Source: Clusia tigrina (Eukaryota; Arthropoda; Insecta; Diptera; Clusiidae). Taken from it: a stretch of 64,000 nucleotides of DNA. The notes under the pieces are model-generated. The model worked only from the letters and a program-made list of their open reading frames with translations, did no database searches and was not told the origin of the DNA. The position numbers were made by a program, and so were the translations under genes. Below are positions 22,436 to 34,630 of this stretch, in pieces. The stretch is from positions 67,547,807-67,611,806 of the forward strand of contig OV050030.1 of the NCBI GenBank assembly GCA_920105625.2, written 5' to 3'. Within the stretch, counting starts at the first letter, position 1, and each line of letters starts with the position of its first letter.

Positions 22436-22745
22436 AATCACATGTCAGAGCTCACAGAAGTTGCAAGGAAAATCACAAACAAGTATACCAACAATATTAC
22501 TGGCCAAAAATGATACGCCATTTTAAGGAGCACATTAGACATTGTGAAGTGTGCAAATAAAATCAAATACAATAAACATCCACAGAAAATTCAAATCGGA
22601 GAGGCTCAGATTACTAACAAGGCGGGGGAATGTCTCAACATAGATATCTTTTACGCTCAAAGTCTTAAATTTATTACATGTATCGATGCCTACTCAAATT
22701 TTCTAGTAAAAAATATTTTAATTTCAAAACCCCCCAATTTAAAGC
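22436..22745 (+). pseudogene. Gypsy integrase zinc-binding and core fragment
   Basis: In the frame reaching 22560, HRSCKENHKQVYQQYYWPKM leads to HIRHCEVCK, an HHCC zinc finger. Then, in the next frame, AGECLNIDIFYAQSLKFITC (first catalytic Asp of the DDE core) and IDAYSNF. The remainder of the core is missing, replaced by the next element. The fusion of RT fingers to this finger at about 22435 marks an internal deletion of roughly 1.5 kb, judged from the usual family spacing. Confidence 0.74.
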
Positions 22746-22817
22746 CTTGATGCAAAACAAGTGCACCCTTCGCATCTTCCAAAATTTATTTCTTCTGGAA
22801 ATTGACGATCATAGCCG

Positions 22818-23690
22818 ATGCCGCCTAAGGCAGAAGACAATGTTATATCTGCTGAAGAATCATCGAATAATAACGCCTCATCAAGCTCCCTAGTGACCGT
22901 TTCCAGTAATAAAGAAAACAGTTCGTTGGGCACATATACCGCAAACGCAATTCCGAAGTCATCTATTGTATCTTTAGAAGCATTCGACATCAACTATCCT
23001 GAGAAATGGACTACATATTATGCCAGGTTCGAGCTGTTCCTGCAGGCCAATGACGTACAGGCTCCATAGTGCCAAAAGGCTATTTTTCGAACATTGGCCG
23101 GCGCACTAAAGACCACGCTAACGAATCATATTTCTCCACGCCCATCTGTAATTCCGTCATTTTACAAATTTCCCAAACGCGATCAAATGCCTATTAAGGG
23201 GTTTGCGGAGTAAGCCACAGCTTCACGGAAACTCGCAGTTGACTGCAATTTCGGCAACGTTTTAGACCGCATCCTTCGTGATCATGTGGTGTGTGGTTTG
23301 CGTCATTACAAAGAAGCCTGCTTGCCGAATCTGACCTTCAGTTCCAAAGGGTCATCGAACGAGCAACAACAGCTGAAGCTGTATCAAAGAATATGATGGT
23401 CATTCGACAACCCAAACATATGCATTAAGTTGGCAGTCAACATGGAAAGCGTAAACATGCACATAAGAAAAATAATGTGAATTTCCAGCGCAACACTGCT
23501 CCAGCGAAATCCTGCAACGGGTATGGAGGCGCTCATTCACGTTCACAATGCACCCATCGAGAAACAATTTGCTTGGCGTGAGGCGTCAAATGTCACTTAC
23601 AGCGCGTTTGTCGTACATCTAACTCCAGTGCTTCCATAGAGCGTCCGAAAACATCCACCATAAATCAAAAGGCTAGGCAATCGAAGTCAC
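22818..23690 (+). pseudogene. Gypsy gag (second element)
   Basis: ATG at 22818 (MPPKAEDNVISAEE) opens a Ser-rich leader, then SLEAFDINYPEKWTTYYARF, the typical W-Y-F start of the capsid domain. After a TAG at 23067 the reading continues in other frames with LDRILRDHVVCGLRHYKEAC and ATTAEAVSKNM (about 23360-23390). A zinc-knuckle remnant CNGYGAHSRSQC is at about 23515-23550. Several frameshifts. Confidence 0.7.
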
Positions 23691-24960
23691 AGTATATAAA
23701 TCAAATATTAAGCCCAGTGAGTCGTAAAAAGCCAATTACTATAACTATCAATGGTCAGCCATGCAAATTTGAAGTAGAATCGAGTTCTGACTGTACTATG
23801 GTGTCGTCTCGGAGTTTTAATCGGTTATAGCCAATAGAAAGACAAGTGTGATCCTAAATTAACAGATTTTCAACATAATGACGTGCCAATTAATGGAATT
23901 GTAGTTGTTAATATTTGGTACAACAAACGTCAAATCAATTCTTTGCCTCTCATTATCGTGAGTTATACTCAAAGTACTGTGGTAGGATTCAATTGGTTCA
24001 ATCAGTGAATCGAACAAATTAACGCGAGTTTTATGTAAATACGAACATCTTTTTTCCAAAAGTCTTGGAAAGTTCACAGGACAGCCAGTGTCTTTGCAAT
24101 TGAAATCCGATTTCCGACCGATAAGACTTCCCCCCCAGACGAATTCCTATATCGATTCGCAGTCTTGTTGAAACTCAGCTTGATCGTTTATGCAAACAGG
24201 GTATCTTAGAGCCCATTATTCCAGTGCAAAAAAGTGACGGATCAACTTTGAGCAAGACGCTTTCGCCATATAATTTCCAAATACCTCCGATGCATACACT
24301 TCTTTCATCAATCGATGGAGGTAAAATCTTTGCTAAGTTTGATCTCGCTCAAGCATACCAACAGCTATTGGTAGATGAAGAATCTGCTATGTTGCAAACA
24401 GTGATCACACAGAAAGGTGCATTCAATGTAAATCGCATTCAGTTTGGCATATATTCCGCCCGTGGCATTTTCCAAAATTTCATTAAATATTTTGATGACA
24501 TTGTCATTATGGGAAAACTGAAATAGAATTATCAGAACGACTGAAAGAAGTTTTGAAACGTTTCGACAGGGCAGGCTTACATCTTCAAAAAGATAAATGC
24601 CAATTCGGCGTTCCAACAATGCAATTGTTGGGTTTTACGATCGATAGCCTTGGAATCATCCGGCGATAAGATGAAATCTATTCAAAATGCATATGCTCCT
24701 AAGGACAAAATGAAACTTCAAGCTACATTTTTCACCACCCATTTTTGCAAAATAAAGCGACCATTGCCGAACCGTTGCACCGACTTCTAGACAAAAATTG
24801 TCAATTCGTTTGGAAAACCAAGCACCAAGCTTATTTTAATCATTTAAAGGGACTTGTTACCTCAGAGGCCGTTCTCGTCCATTATGATGAAAATTTACCG
24901 AATATACTCGTTGTGACGCCTCACCGTATGGCCTCGGCGCTGTCTTAAGTCATAAATTGC
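23690..24960 (+). pseudogene. Gypsy protease, RT and RNase H (second element)
   Basis: Protease: INGQPCKFEVESSSDCTMVS at about 23748-23808, where the DTGS active site reads SSSD, a loss of the catalytic Asp. RT: LDRLCKQGILEPII, then the 24224-24526 frame with KIFAKFDLAQAYQQLLVD (motif A) and YFDDIVIMG (motif C, both Asp present), and LLGFTIDSLGI at 24628. RNase H: PLHRLLDKNCQFVW and TSEAVLVHYD at 24772-24890. Stops interrupt each junction. Confidence 0.74.
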
Positions 24961-25221
24961 CTAATGGATCTGAGCGACCCAGATGATATGTATGTGGCAA
25001 GTCGAGCGAATGGTGCAAACGACTAAAGATTTTCTTCACAAAATGCCAGCAAATTCCGATTTTGATCTGAATTTAATACGATCCTTTTCAATCAACATAT
25101 TAGCCCGCAAACACTTACCGATGGCTCATCAACTAAACTTTTGTTCAATCGCTAGCTAAAAACATATTTCGACAAAATTCATCCGCATGCGCTAACAAAT
25201 ATCAACAACACGCCAGTTGTC

Positions 25222-25674
25222 TAATTATCGTTCTCACAGGGAACGCGTGTGTGGATCCGATACTACGCATCAAGCAGTAAATGGATACAGGGCCACATCC
25301 GAACTAAATCCGGAACGTTATCGAATACCGTTCGTCTTATGGACGAGAGAGAAATCAAGCGCCACATAGATCAAATTCGGAGCAGGGCTCCAAAAGACAA
25401 CGACACAGTGAACTTTTCTAAGAATGAAACCATTACACTTTTTGAATCCGATTGTGAGACTGCGTCGACGAAACCAGAGAATGCAAATGAAAGTGATGTC
25501 GAATACATTTCGATGTTTTCGTCATCTCTATCACCACCAAACACAATACCACACGAACAGCTATCTGTTAGCTGCGGGACAACCAAAGGGCAATCAGTTA
25601 CGTTTTGCCAGCTGCAACAACGCACATTGTTTTATATATATATATTGAAATTTGCTGTTTTGGTATTCTTTTAA
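25222..25674 (+). pseudogene. Gypsy integrase C-terminal tail (second element)
   Basis: The frame begins around TGNACVDPI/ GTRVWIRYY at 25238 and includes WIQGHIRTKSG and REIKRHIDQIRSR, the small beta-barrel and basic linker found after the integrase core in these elements. An acidic/Ser-rich tail follows. The core upstream is missing. An AATAAATA at 25672 could be the polyadenylation signal. Confidence 0.62.
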
Positions 25675-26049
25675 TAAATACACATTTGAATTAATTTATT
25701 ATTTTATTTATCAAATCTGGAAGGTTTGAAAGTAGCGTATACGCGTTCTCACTTAGATTAGCTTCAGCCAATTCATTGTCCCAGTGTGAATAATTTTGCA
25801 ATAATCCCAATGCTATTAAGCACGGTGAACGATAGGTAGGATGCGAGGACCCATTTATCATTTTAATATTTTCAAACGATTTTTGACCACGAAGGTAGTA
25901 GCTTCTCGGTTATAAGGATGTATGATGTAGCGGCATAGCTACGAAACATTTCTGGTCTTCATTCAAACGGGTGGCCACTTCTTCTTCGAATAAATTCGCC
26001 TTTCTGCTTATTATATGTGTAATATTTTCGGACTTCTTCGTACAAAGGA

Positions 26050-26550
26050 GCCTATGATAGTATCGGAGATATGGTATTCTCATCTTCGTGGGCGATATTT
26101 TCTATTCGGATTGAAGCAGAAAATCCGCAATTGGCTGTTGAGCGTCGTCTATATAATGGATATCCATCATCGCCAGTTTCATTAACAATTTTTTTAGGTT
26201 TCTTGCCGCATCGACCATCCAGCTTACATGGTGATGCTTTATTCAAATTCCCGCAAGGACCATGCATCATATTGGATTTGACGTTTAACGGTGTTGGTTT
26301 TACTTTGTTTGTAACCCATATTTAAATATAGGCATCAAACAAACTACGCTTTTGCCATACTATGCTGTACATGTGAACAGTAACAGGACCGTAAATTTCA
26401 TATGATGAAAGTAGTTCTATTAATATTTTTAGCTTCAAGTATATCATGCCTACCGCAAGCTGACTGACCAGACAAAAATTCATATTTAATTTCCTCCCAG
26501 TTCGGATTTGTTATGACACTTACAAATAAATATGGTCAACCTTATTTTGG
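26050..26550 (-). pseudogene. Helitron Rep-region fragment, copy C
   Basis: Minus strand: NWEEIKYEFLSGQSA at about 26505-26460, GPVTVHMYSIVWQKRSL at about 26390-26345, then after an in-frame stop MMHGPCGNLNKASPCKLDGRCGKKPKKI and DDGYPLYRRRS (26270-26130). This order and the MxHGPCG / DGYPxYRRR signatures are those of Helitron Rep-helicase proteins. The HUH metal-binding site (usual KRGLPHxH) reads KRSLFDAY. A closely similar copy on the plus strand lies at 35220-35700. Confidence 0.78.
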
Positions 26551-27930
<1,380 letters not shown>

Positions 27931-29120
27931 CTATTGAGGATAGGACAGACTTTTTATTATCTGATGAAACGAGCCAAATTTTCTATCGATAGAAACTGCT
28001 TCCAAATTGAAAATTGCTTTCTGCGGGTAAGAGGATTTGGCAATTGCTGTGAATCTTGTAATTTTTAATGTCTGCACACATAGATTAAAGAAGCTATCTG
28101 AGGGATTCATTAAATGCATTGTATTCAACTCAGATTTATAATTCTTCTTGTTAATCCACAATTCTGTAATCTGTGCCAGTGCATTCGCAGCTTTTACTAA
28201 CAACAAGTTGCATTTCTCGCATTGCATATTATTTTTGAGGGTTTTATATAATCCATACCCTGCAAAATATCGTTGGACATTTGTGGTAATGGCGGAGCTA
28301 GTACTTGGTGTTGCATCCAATACTGCTTGTTCGTCACTCAAGTTTCTAGCTTCCTCCTCCACATTAATCTCTGATCTGTCCAATTGATACTGCATACCTT
28401 CTACGGTGGCCGCATGCTATTCCAGGTATGTACCTTCATCAGATTCGCAGTTTCCTAACTGGTTCTGGTGCTCGAAGGTAGTTGTCTTCATCGATATCAG
28501 CTTTGCCAAAATATATTGGAATTCTGATATCGACGGATGTGTATTTAAGCAACTTGCTGATCTTATGCGAAAGAAAGTATTTTCCAATGCATCCTGATTC
28601 ATTTTTCCCAATAAAATGAATTGGATGCTTAGGAGTTCTTCAAATATTTCTTCTGATAGCATCATCATTGCCTTAATAGTCACTATAGTGCCATCGATGC
28701 ATTTTACTTTGCTTGCTGTTGGTAACACAATCGATTTCAATAATTCAATATATGAATTTCGGATATCGCGTTCTTTCTTTCCTACGCGTTTATATCCTCT
28801 AGACAGTGGATTTTTATCATTTAAATTTTTACTGTTTAGTACATCAAATACATCATTTGATTTTTCTATAAACAGTGCAGTTGCTTTTACACACTTCTTC
28901 GTGTAACTATCTGTAAACAGCATCAAATTATCACAAAATTCGATTGCTGTTGCAAATGTTCGACTCAAAAGTTGCACTGCTAGTCGTACATTCATCTTTT
29001 CGAATTGGGTTGGATACAAATGACGACGAGTTGTTCACTTATATTTTTAGGAAAAGTAAAATGTTTTCTCCACTTATAAGTTGGGGGTATACAATTTCCG
29101 TAACAACATATGCGAGGCAT
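27931..29120 (-). pseudogene. P-element-like THAP transposase with internal deletion
   Basis: ATG at 29120 opens MPRICCYGNCIPPTYKW and HFTFPKN, the start of a THAP zinc-finger (Cys ligands and the FPK block). The frame ends at about 28992 and, two frames away, the P-transposase C-terminal region begins: MNVRLAVQLLSRTFATAIEF, FDVLNSKN, LSRGYKR and KMNQDALENTFFRIRSASCL (29019-28417). After a single in-frame TAG at 28417-28419 the same frame stays open to 27931, with CEKCN and a Leu/Ala-rich end. The central catalytic RNase H-like part is missing. I saw no P-type terminal repeats. Confidence 0.74.
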
Positions 29121-30980
29121 AATCAAATTGAAATTTTTTCTTATTTTTAAATTTTTATATTACACTAAATATTTTTTTTTTACACTTAAATTTAGTTTTA
29201 GTTAATATTTTAATACATATTTCTTTTTATTCAAATTTTGGTTTTTTTTAAATTTTTTAAATTAAATTTTTGTTTTCTCTGTAAAAATTAAAATTTTTAA
29301 ACAATTAAAAAAATTATTTATTATATATATATTTTTTTAAACTAATTCTATATTAATTTATTGAACTTAAATTTTTTATAACTATATCACTTTATTTATT
29401 TATTTCTAATTTAATTTAATCTGTATTATGCACTTATATTATATTTTTTTAAATTAATTTTTTATAGAATATTCCTTAAATATATTTTTGCACTAATCTA
29501 TTATCTATCTATATTCTATTTACACTTATTAAATTTTTCCTATTTTAAATTTATTTTATCACAACCTGTCTGTTCAGTATGCAATTGGGGTTTGATTAAG
29601 CAAAGCTTCCTTATTGAATTTTACGCGGATTTTTCTCTATTTTCCCACAATTTTTTACTTTATTCGAACTTAACTATTCTACATTTTACCACCAAAAAAT
29701 AAAAGCGTGGGAACTTGCAATAAAAGCAAATCAATAACGAAAGTTGCATTGCTACGTGCGCGTTAAAATCAACATTGTAAAGTGGAATTCAAGCAGGTAC
29801 TCCACATTATTTATTTTCCGAACTTATTCACATAATTTATAAGATTAATTAAAAATTTGAATTTGATTGGTTTATTTAAAGAATAATTTTTATATTATTG
29901 CATATACTGCAGTGACACGTATAATTGCGGATAAAAATAAATTCGTTTATATAATTCAATAGAAAATTCATCAAATGTAAGTTATAAAACTTCAACATTA
30001 ATTTAAAATAAAACTTATTGTTATACATTTTAAAATTGTAATATTGAAGTTAAATAAATAATTTTAAACTACTTTAACCTTGTATACTTACCTTTATTTA
30101 TGCTGTTGCTCAATTGAAATTAGATAATATACAAATCGAATCTTTTCAATTTAATTTTTTTCAATATTAACACAACATCCGTGCGCTGTATAAAATTTCA
30201 TGTATTAGAAAATTTACCAACAAAATTTATTCCATTTATATTCCCAAAATAAAAAAAGATATTTTTGGTATACATTTTTTAGAACGTTTTTATTGAATTT
30301 CTTTATATAAGATTTAGTGTATTTTTTTGTATTATACATAAATAAATTTTCTTAAATAATATATGTTATATATATTATGATCTAATATTAAAATTAATAT
30401 TCAATGATTTTAATTATTGATTACCAAGAACAGATACTTTACGACATATACAATGATTTTTGAATATAAATTATAAATGATGAATTATATATGTACATAT
30501 ATAAATATAAATGTATTTATATGTGAATGTTTCAAAAATAAGTTTTTATAAAATTTTCCAAATTTCTGTAAAAGTATGAAAAAATCAAATATTAAGCATT
30601 TCAATTCATGATATGTATTCACAATCATATTAATATATGTACCATGATATAAATCCAATCGAATAAGTGTATAAGATGCAGGTGTACATATGTAAATAAT
30701 AAACATATGTGTGTACGTATAAAATTGCGCTTTAATTGCTTTAATACAATATGATATCAATATAAAGCACAACAAATTATACAAAATAAGAAGATCAAGA
30801 TAATAATAATCAAAGTAAAGAAGTCAAAGCAAAGAAGGAATTAAAATCCACTAAGAAGCTAATTCCCACAAGACACATTTTAAAAAAGTTGCTTGCTATA
30901 TTTTACAGCAACATTTCAAGATTTTGTACTAATTGAGAGGATGTCGCATATTCTTTATATATCGTATTTGGCATCGGGCG
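29121..30980. other. A/T-rich region without a recognised gene
   Basis: 29150-29570 and 29840-30780 are very A/T-rich with long T and A runs, and all open frames are low-complexity. 29575-29830 is less skewed but shows no protein similarity I recognise. 30900-30975 shares about 80 bp with 26553-26635 (inverted). No tRNA, promoter or terminator could be supported. Confidence 0.5.
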
Positions 30981-31311
30981 AGTTAAATTGATTATTTTAC
31001 ATTAACTGAAACAACATTTTTATTTGTTTATTCTTTTACAACAAATTATTGACTATCTCCTTCAAATGCCACTTTAAATCTAAAACTAACTCACTAGCAG
31101 TAACCATGAAGAAACATAAAGAGGCCTGATTGAGTCGTAGCAGCATTGCAGTTATGGCGCAAATATACCGGAAAAATGGATTTTAATTACATTAATCGTA
31201 GACATAGTGTCAGCACAAATGATAGAAATCGTGGGAATGAAAGAATAAAAATATAACGCAAAACATGCTAAAGAAATATAAAATTATGAAGAAAATTATG
31301 ATATCTTAACT
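30981..31311 (-). repeat. Errantivirus 3' LTR
   Basis: 331 bp, starting AGTTAAGATATC next to a purine-rich primer tract and ending CAATTTAACT. It has AATAAACAAATAAA near its end (about 31035-31020) as a likely polyadenylation signal. It aligns along its whole length with the solo LTR at 11042-11360. Confidence 0.75.
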
Positions 31312-31342
31312 CCTCCCCTTGTAAGAACAATCGCCCCGAATG

Positions 31343-32822
31343 TTAATGAATTGGGAGTTCATTGGCACTGCGGAATTCGCGTCGTGTCCCATGAAGGGAG
31401 AGTTCATCGATATCTGAAACTTTTGGCGGATGGCCTTCATTAATTACTGTTTTAATTTTTAGTTTGGGAGTGTTTTTGGTTTTCAGTTTATAAATTATAA
31501 AGGACACACTGAATATTAATAAGACATATAGGACTGAATTGATAGCGAACACAAATTTCCTTTTGTTGATATTGAGTTAATCTCGTTAACGTTTCTTAAC
31601 TGGAAGTCCTTTATCATTTCTAGGAAAAGAACGAAGCGGAAGCGGTTTCCAGTTATAAAATGCTTTCGAAATGTATTTATGTCCCTTTATAATTTCGGTG
31701 GTGTTGTGAAATTTCACAAGAAAGCTTCCTGTAAGATTCCAGGTTTGACCATTTTGTATTTCCACTGAGCCATTGTATTGATTTAATAAAATGATTCCAG
31801 GTAAGATTGTTTCTACCATTGGAACATGATGGTTGTTTGTTGATGAACAGCTATGATTACTACTATTGAGCAGCTTTGGAATAAAATTTGTATCCCTTAT
31901 GTCGATAATATTATTATTGTTACAAATAGAGATTTCTTTATAGTTTCTGCACTTTTGTTTCATTTAAACAATATAATTATTCTTACATCTGATTACATTT
32001 TCGTTGCTAGTTTTAATTACTGTTTTACCATTTTTTATGGGCTTTATTAACAAAGTTTCACAATCGCTTTTACTGACTATTCTCAGATTTACAATATAAA
32101 TAATTGATATATTACTTTTAGGTGTTTTAATAGCCGTAAATTCTAAGGCCCCTTCTACATTTGAATAAGGAAAATTTCATATAGAATATTTTTAATTTCG
32201 TTTATTTCTCTTTCGGATTTGTCCATTGAAGAGCGTACTCTATGTTTGCTATTTCCTCTTTAATTATCATTAACTTAGCGTTCAAGTTCCGTTTCATTTC
32301 TATCCTAAATTATTGGTCTGTTTGAATAGTTTTTAAAAATTTGATTGTCAAGTTCGTTATTTTGTTTATTTGGTGAATTTCTTCCCAATATGTTATTATC
32401 TGTTTGTCTGTGATTTCTAATATTCCGTTTATTTTATCTACAACTAATTGGTGGTCGTAATGGTCTGGGGTAACCGCTATACATTTCCATGCTGTTCCCA
32501 GGAAGTCAAGTGAGCGTTTTGGTCTGGGTTTAATGCGTCTTAATTGGATTTTTAGTTGTTGTATTCTTTGGTGTACAATTGGCAATTCTGAACTGTTAGG
32601 GAGGATATTGGCTTTAATTTCTTCTTCCAAGGTCAGAATCGCTTCCTCGTATTTATTTATGTCTATAGAGTAAATTAATTTGAATTCTCCGTCATGAAGT
32701 TTAGATTGTCCGGCGTATATCGCAACCAATTGTGAATTCGAATAATCCAATATTAGTACTTCAGTTCCTGCCGTTGTTGTCATGTAAAGCAGTAATGTAT
32801 TGGTATCATAGTGTTGTAATTA
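31343..32822 (-). pseudogene. Errantivirus envelope glycoprotein remnant
   Basis: Three open pieces. 32783-32310 contains the furin-type cleavage site RPKRSLDFLGTAWK, the junction of surface and fusion subunits in insect gypsy-type envelopes, followed by a heptad-like segment. 31963-31586 is the Asn-rich ectodomain. 31552-31343 starts with one hydrophobic membrane-spanning helix (about residues 3-21) and a short basic cytoplasmic tail. Stops and frameshifts separate the pieces, so no complete protein is encoded. A membrane fusion role is known for the family; none can be claimed here. Confidence 0.8.
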
Positions 32823-33230
32823 AGGAAATTTGTTAAGGGGATTTTAGCCTTTAATGTTATCTTTATGGATTATCCTATCTCGAAATTGAATTTTAACCTT
32901 ATTACCTAGGTCTTCTCTTAATTTTTGGTTTTTAAAATCGAGGTGAAAGTTTATTACGTTGCACAATGATTTTTCCATAAATTATATCTCCTTGTTAGTA
33001 AGATTTAACTTGATTTGACTTTTTTCTTTGTAGCATTTTATTTTGCGCGGCTTTTAGAGTATCCGCTAAGTTGTGAGGTGTCCTGTTAAAGAAAACATCG
33101 GAATGATTATTGTTTATGACAGAATAGATTGTGTGATTATACTGTTGAGTTGCCCTGTAAAAAGGTTCTGTATCGTCGATTAGATAATATTCCTCCTTCA
33201 GACATCTGGCAATTTCTATGATTATAGAAT
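32823..33230 (-). pseudogene. Errantivirus integrase C-terminal remnant
   Basis: Minus strand, in broken frames: YNHTIYSVINNNHSDVFFNR at about 33140-33080, then HNLADTLKAAQNKM, and further down VRLKFNFEIG near 32900. These correspond to the segment after the DDE core in errantivirus integrases (usual pattern YNxxIHSxT...DxFF). The DDE core itself is lost. Confidence 0.65.
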
Positions 33231-33614
33231 GGACTCTTTATAAATATTTGACAGAATTATCTTCGAGGAAATAAGTACTTTTATTATTTGCTTCTTAAGT
33301 TTTGTTTTTAGTGTTCCTAAAATAATTCCAATAAGAAACATCGACAAGAAATTCAATGAAAGTAAAAAGAATTCGTTATGAAACAAATTAGTCCAGCTTA
33401 AAACTGTCTCAAAGATTATCGGTAATGAATATTCGTGAGCAAAGAGTTGCGACAATATTATAGTGCAACGATGGCGCAGAGGAGAGAACTTGATTATGCC
33501 AACGAATGCAATGTAGATAAAATGAAGAAATTTGTTCTCATTGCAACGCAATTAACGTGGAAAGGTGAAACATAAAGCATGTGATGTTCTTCCGGAAATG
33601 TTCGTTTGGCACCT

Positions 33615-34110
33615 GTTTGGACATATGTACATATTTACATACTTTATATTAATATATATTTTCATATTTATAATAATACTGTAATATAAATGTATATATA
33701 GATATAAAATAAGTAAAGGGGAATACAAAAAGCCAAACAATTAAAAAGTAATGGCCCCAACACTGCAAGTGCAGCAGAAAAGACTTTACGCTACCAGTGT
33801 AATGTCCCGAAAAATTTCTACATTTCATAATATTGCGACAGTGAACTTGCGCTTACATGCAAAGCTAAGTAGCAATTCATTGCACTTTTGTGGGCAGCAT
33901 TATCAATTTATGTTTGTTCTTATATGACAATTGTACCTATAAATAGTTTATAAATTCAATAAAGAAAGTCAGTGTGATCATTAGACAAACAATACAAGTT
34001 GCCTTTTAATCGTTCTGCAGCGAAGCATAATTGGTTAATGTACCAAGTATACGTAAACGGCTCATCCGCCTCTAAAATTTTCTATACAGCCATTTAAATC
34101 GCTCCTCGAT
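33615..34110. mobile_element. LTR-like insertion within Helitron B
   Basis: About 500 bp present in copy B but absent from copy A at the same position. It contains a TATAAATAG at about 33940, an AATAAAGAAAG at about 33958 and a TGTAATGTCCCG start-like word at about 33798, all compatible with a solo LTR. No partner LTR or target duplication was seen, so the boundaries are approximate. Confidence 0.35.
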
Positions 34111-34630
34111 TTTCTACAAAACATTAGGTCGCACAATAATGCATTCCAAATGACATCGTTTGAAGCATATGAAATAAGTAAAGATAATTTCAGGCTAACT
34201 TCCAAAGTACTAATGAAATGACTGCACTCTTGTACATCAAGAATGTGTAATGCGCGTATATTTGTGCGAGAATATTTTTATATATGTATATATGGTAAAT
34301 ACCAAATATATGTATATACGAGTACGTTAGAGCGTTACTCGGCAAAACGCCATTGAGCAAATTACTAACTTGAGCCGACGAAAGGCTGAAGCCGAAGAAA
34401 GGCTGATTGCAAGAAAAAATGCAATGGTTTGAGTTGCCAGTTGGAAACTGATTTATTTAATTCGATAACAATTTCGATTATTCTAAATTGTTTATGTCTA
34501 ATCCCTTTCACTTAAGACTAACTCAAATTTCACTCAAATGTAAAACAAACTGATTCACCACTGACTGCAAGCTAGGACTCTTATTACGCTGCACATGTCA
34601 AGTGTCATAGTGTCGCAGTGCAACGGATGG

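Larger units (their letters stand above)
20366..22745 (+). mobile_element. Ty3/gypsy element, errantivirus-like, internally deleted
   Basis: Gag (20444-21449), protease (about 21690-21960) and the start of RT (22002-22435) are present. The sequence then jumps directly to the zinc-binding and core start of integrase (about 22440-22740). The RT palm, RNase H and the integrase C-terminus, and any envelope, are gone. Gag resembles gypsy/17.6-type gag proteins. No LTRs were recognised next to it. Confidence 0.75.
22746..25680 (+). mobile_element. Second Ty3/gypsy element (CsRn1/Kabuki-like), internally deleted
   Basis: Gag (22818 to about 23690), protease (about 23690-23830), RT (about 24110-24665) and part of RNase H (24700-24960) occur in order. 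Then comes the post-integrase C-terminal segment (25222-25674). The integrase catalytic core is absent. The assignment to the CsRn1/Kabuki group rests on the gag block RDHVVCGLRHY and is from recalled family features. No LTR pair was recognised. Confidence 0.7.
30981..33245 (-). mobile_element. Errantivirus (gypsy-type) 3' half: pol end, env, 3' LTR
   Basis: Minus strand, in order: integrase C-terminal end (about 33230-32880), envelope gene (about 32822-31343), a purine-rich tract ACAAGGGGAGG (about 31323-31313) and an LTR starting AGTTAA and ending TTAACT (31311-30981). All parts 5' of the integrase tail are missing: the plus-strand Helitron B begins at about 33255. The insect endogenous retrovirus is decayed, with several stops. 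Confidence 0.8.

Noticed and set aside
29121..30980. Host gene or origin in the A/T-rich stretch
   Set aside because: Only low-complexity frames; no start context, splice pattern, conserved domain or RNA structure could be supported.
33222..33740. Two hydrophobic minus-strand open frames
   Set aside because: They are antisense to Helitron B coding homologous to copy A; hydrophobicity comes from A/T-rich composition.
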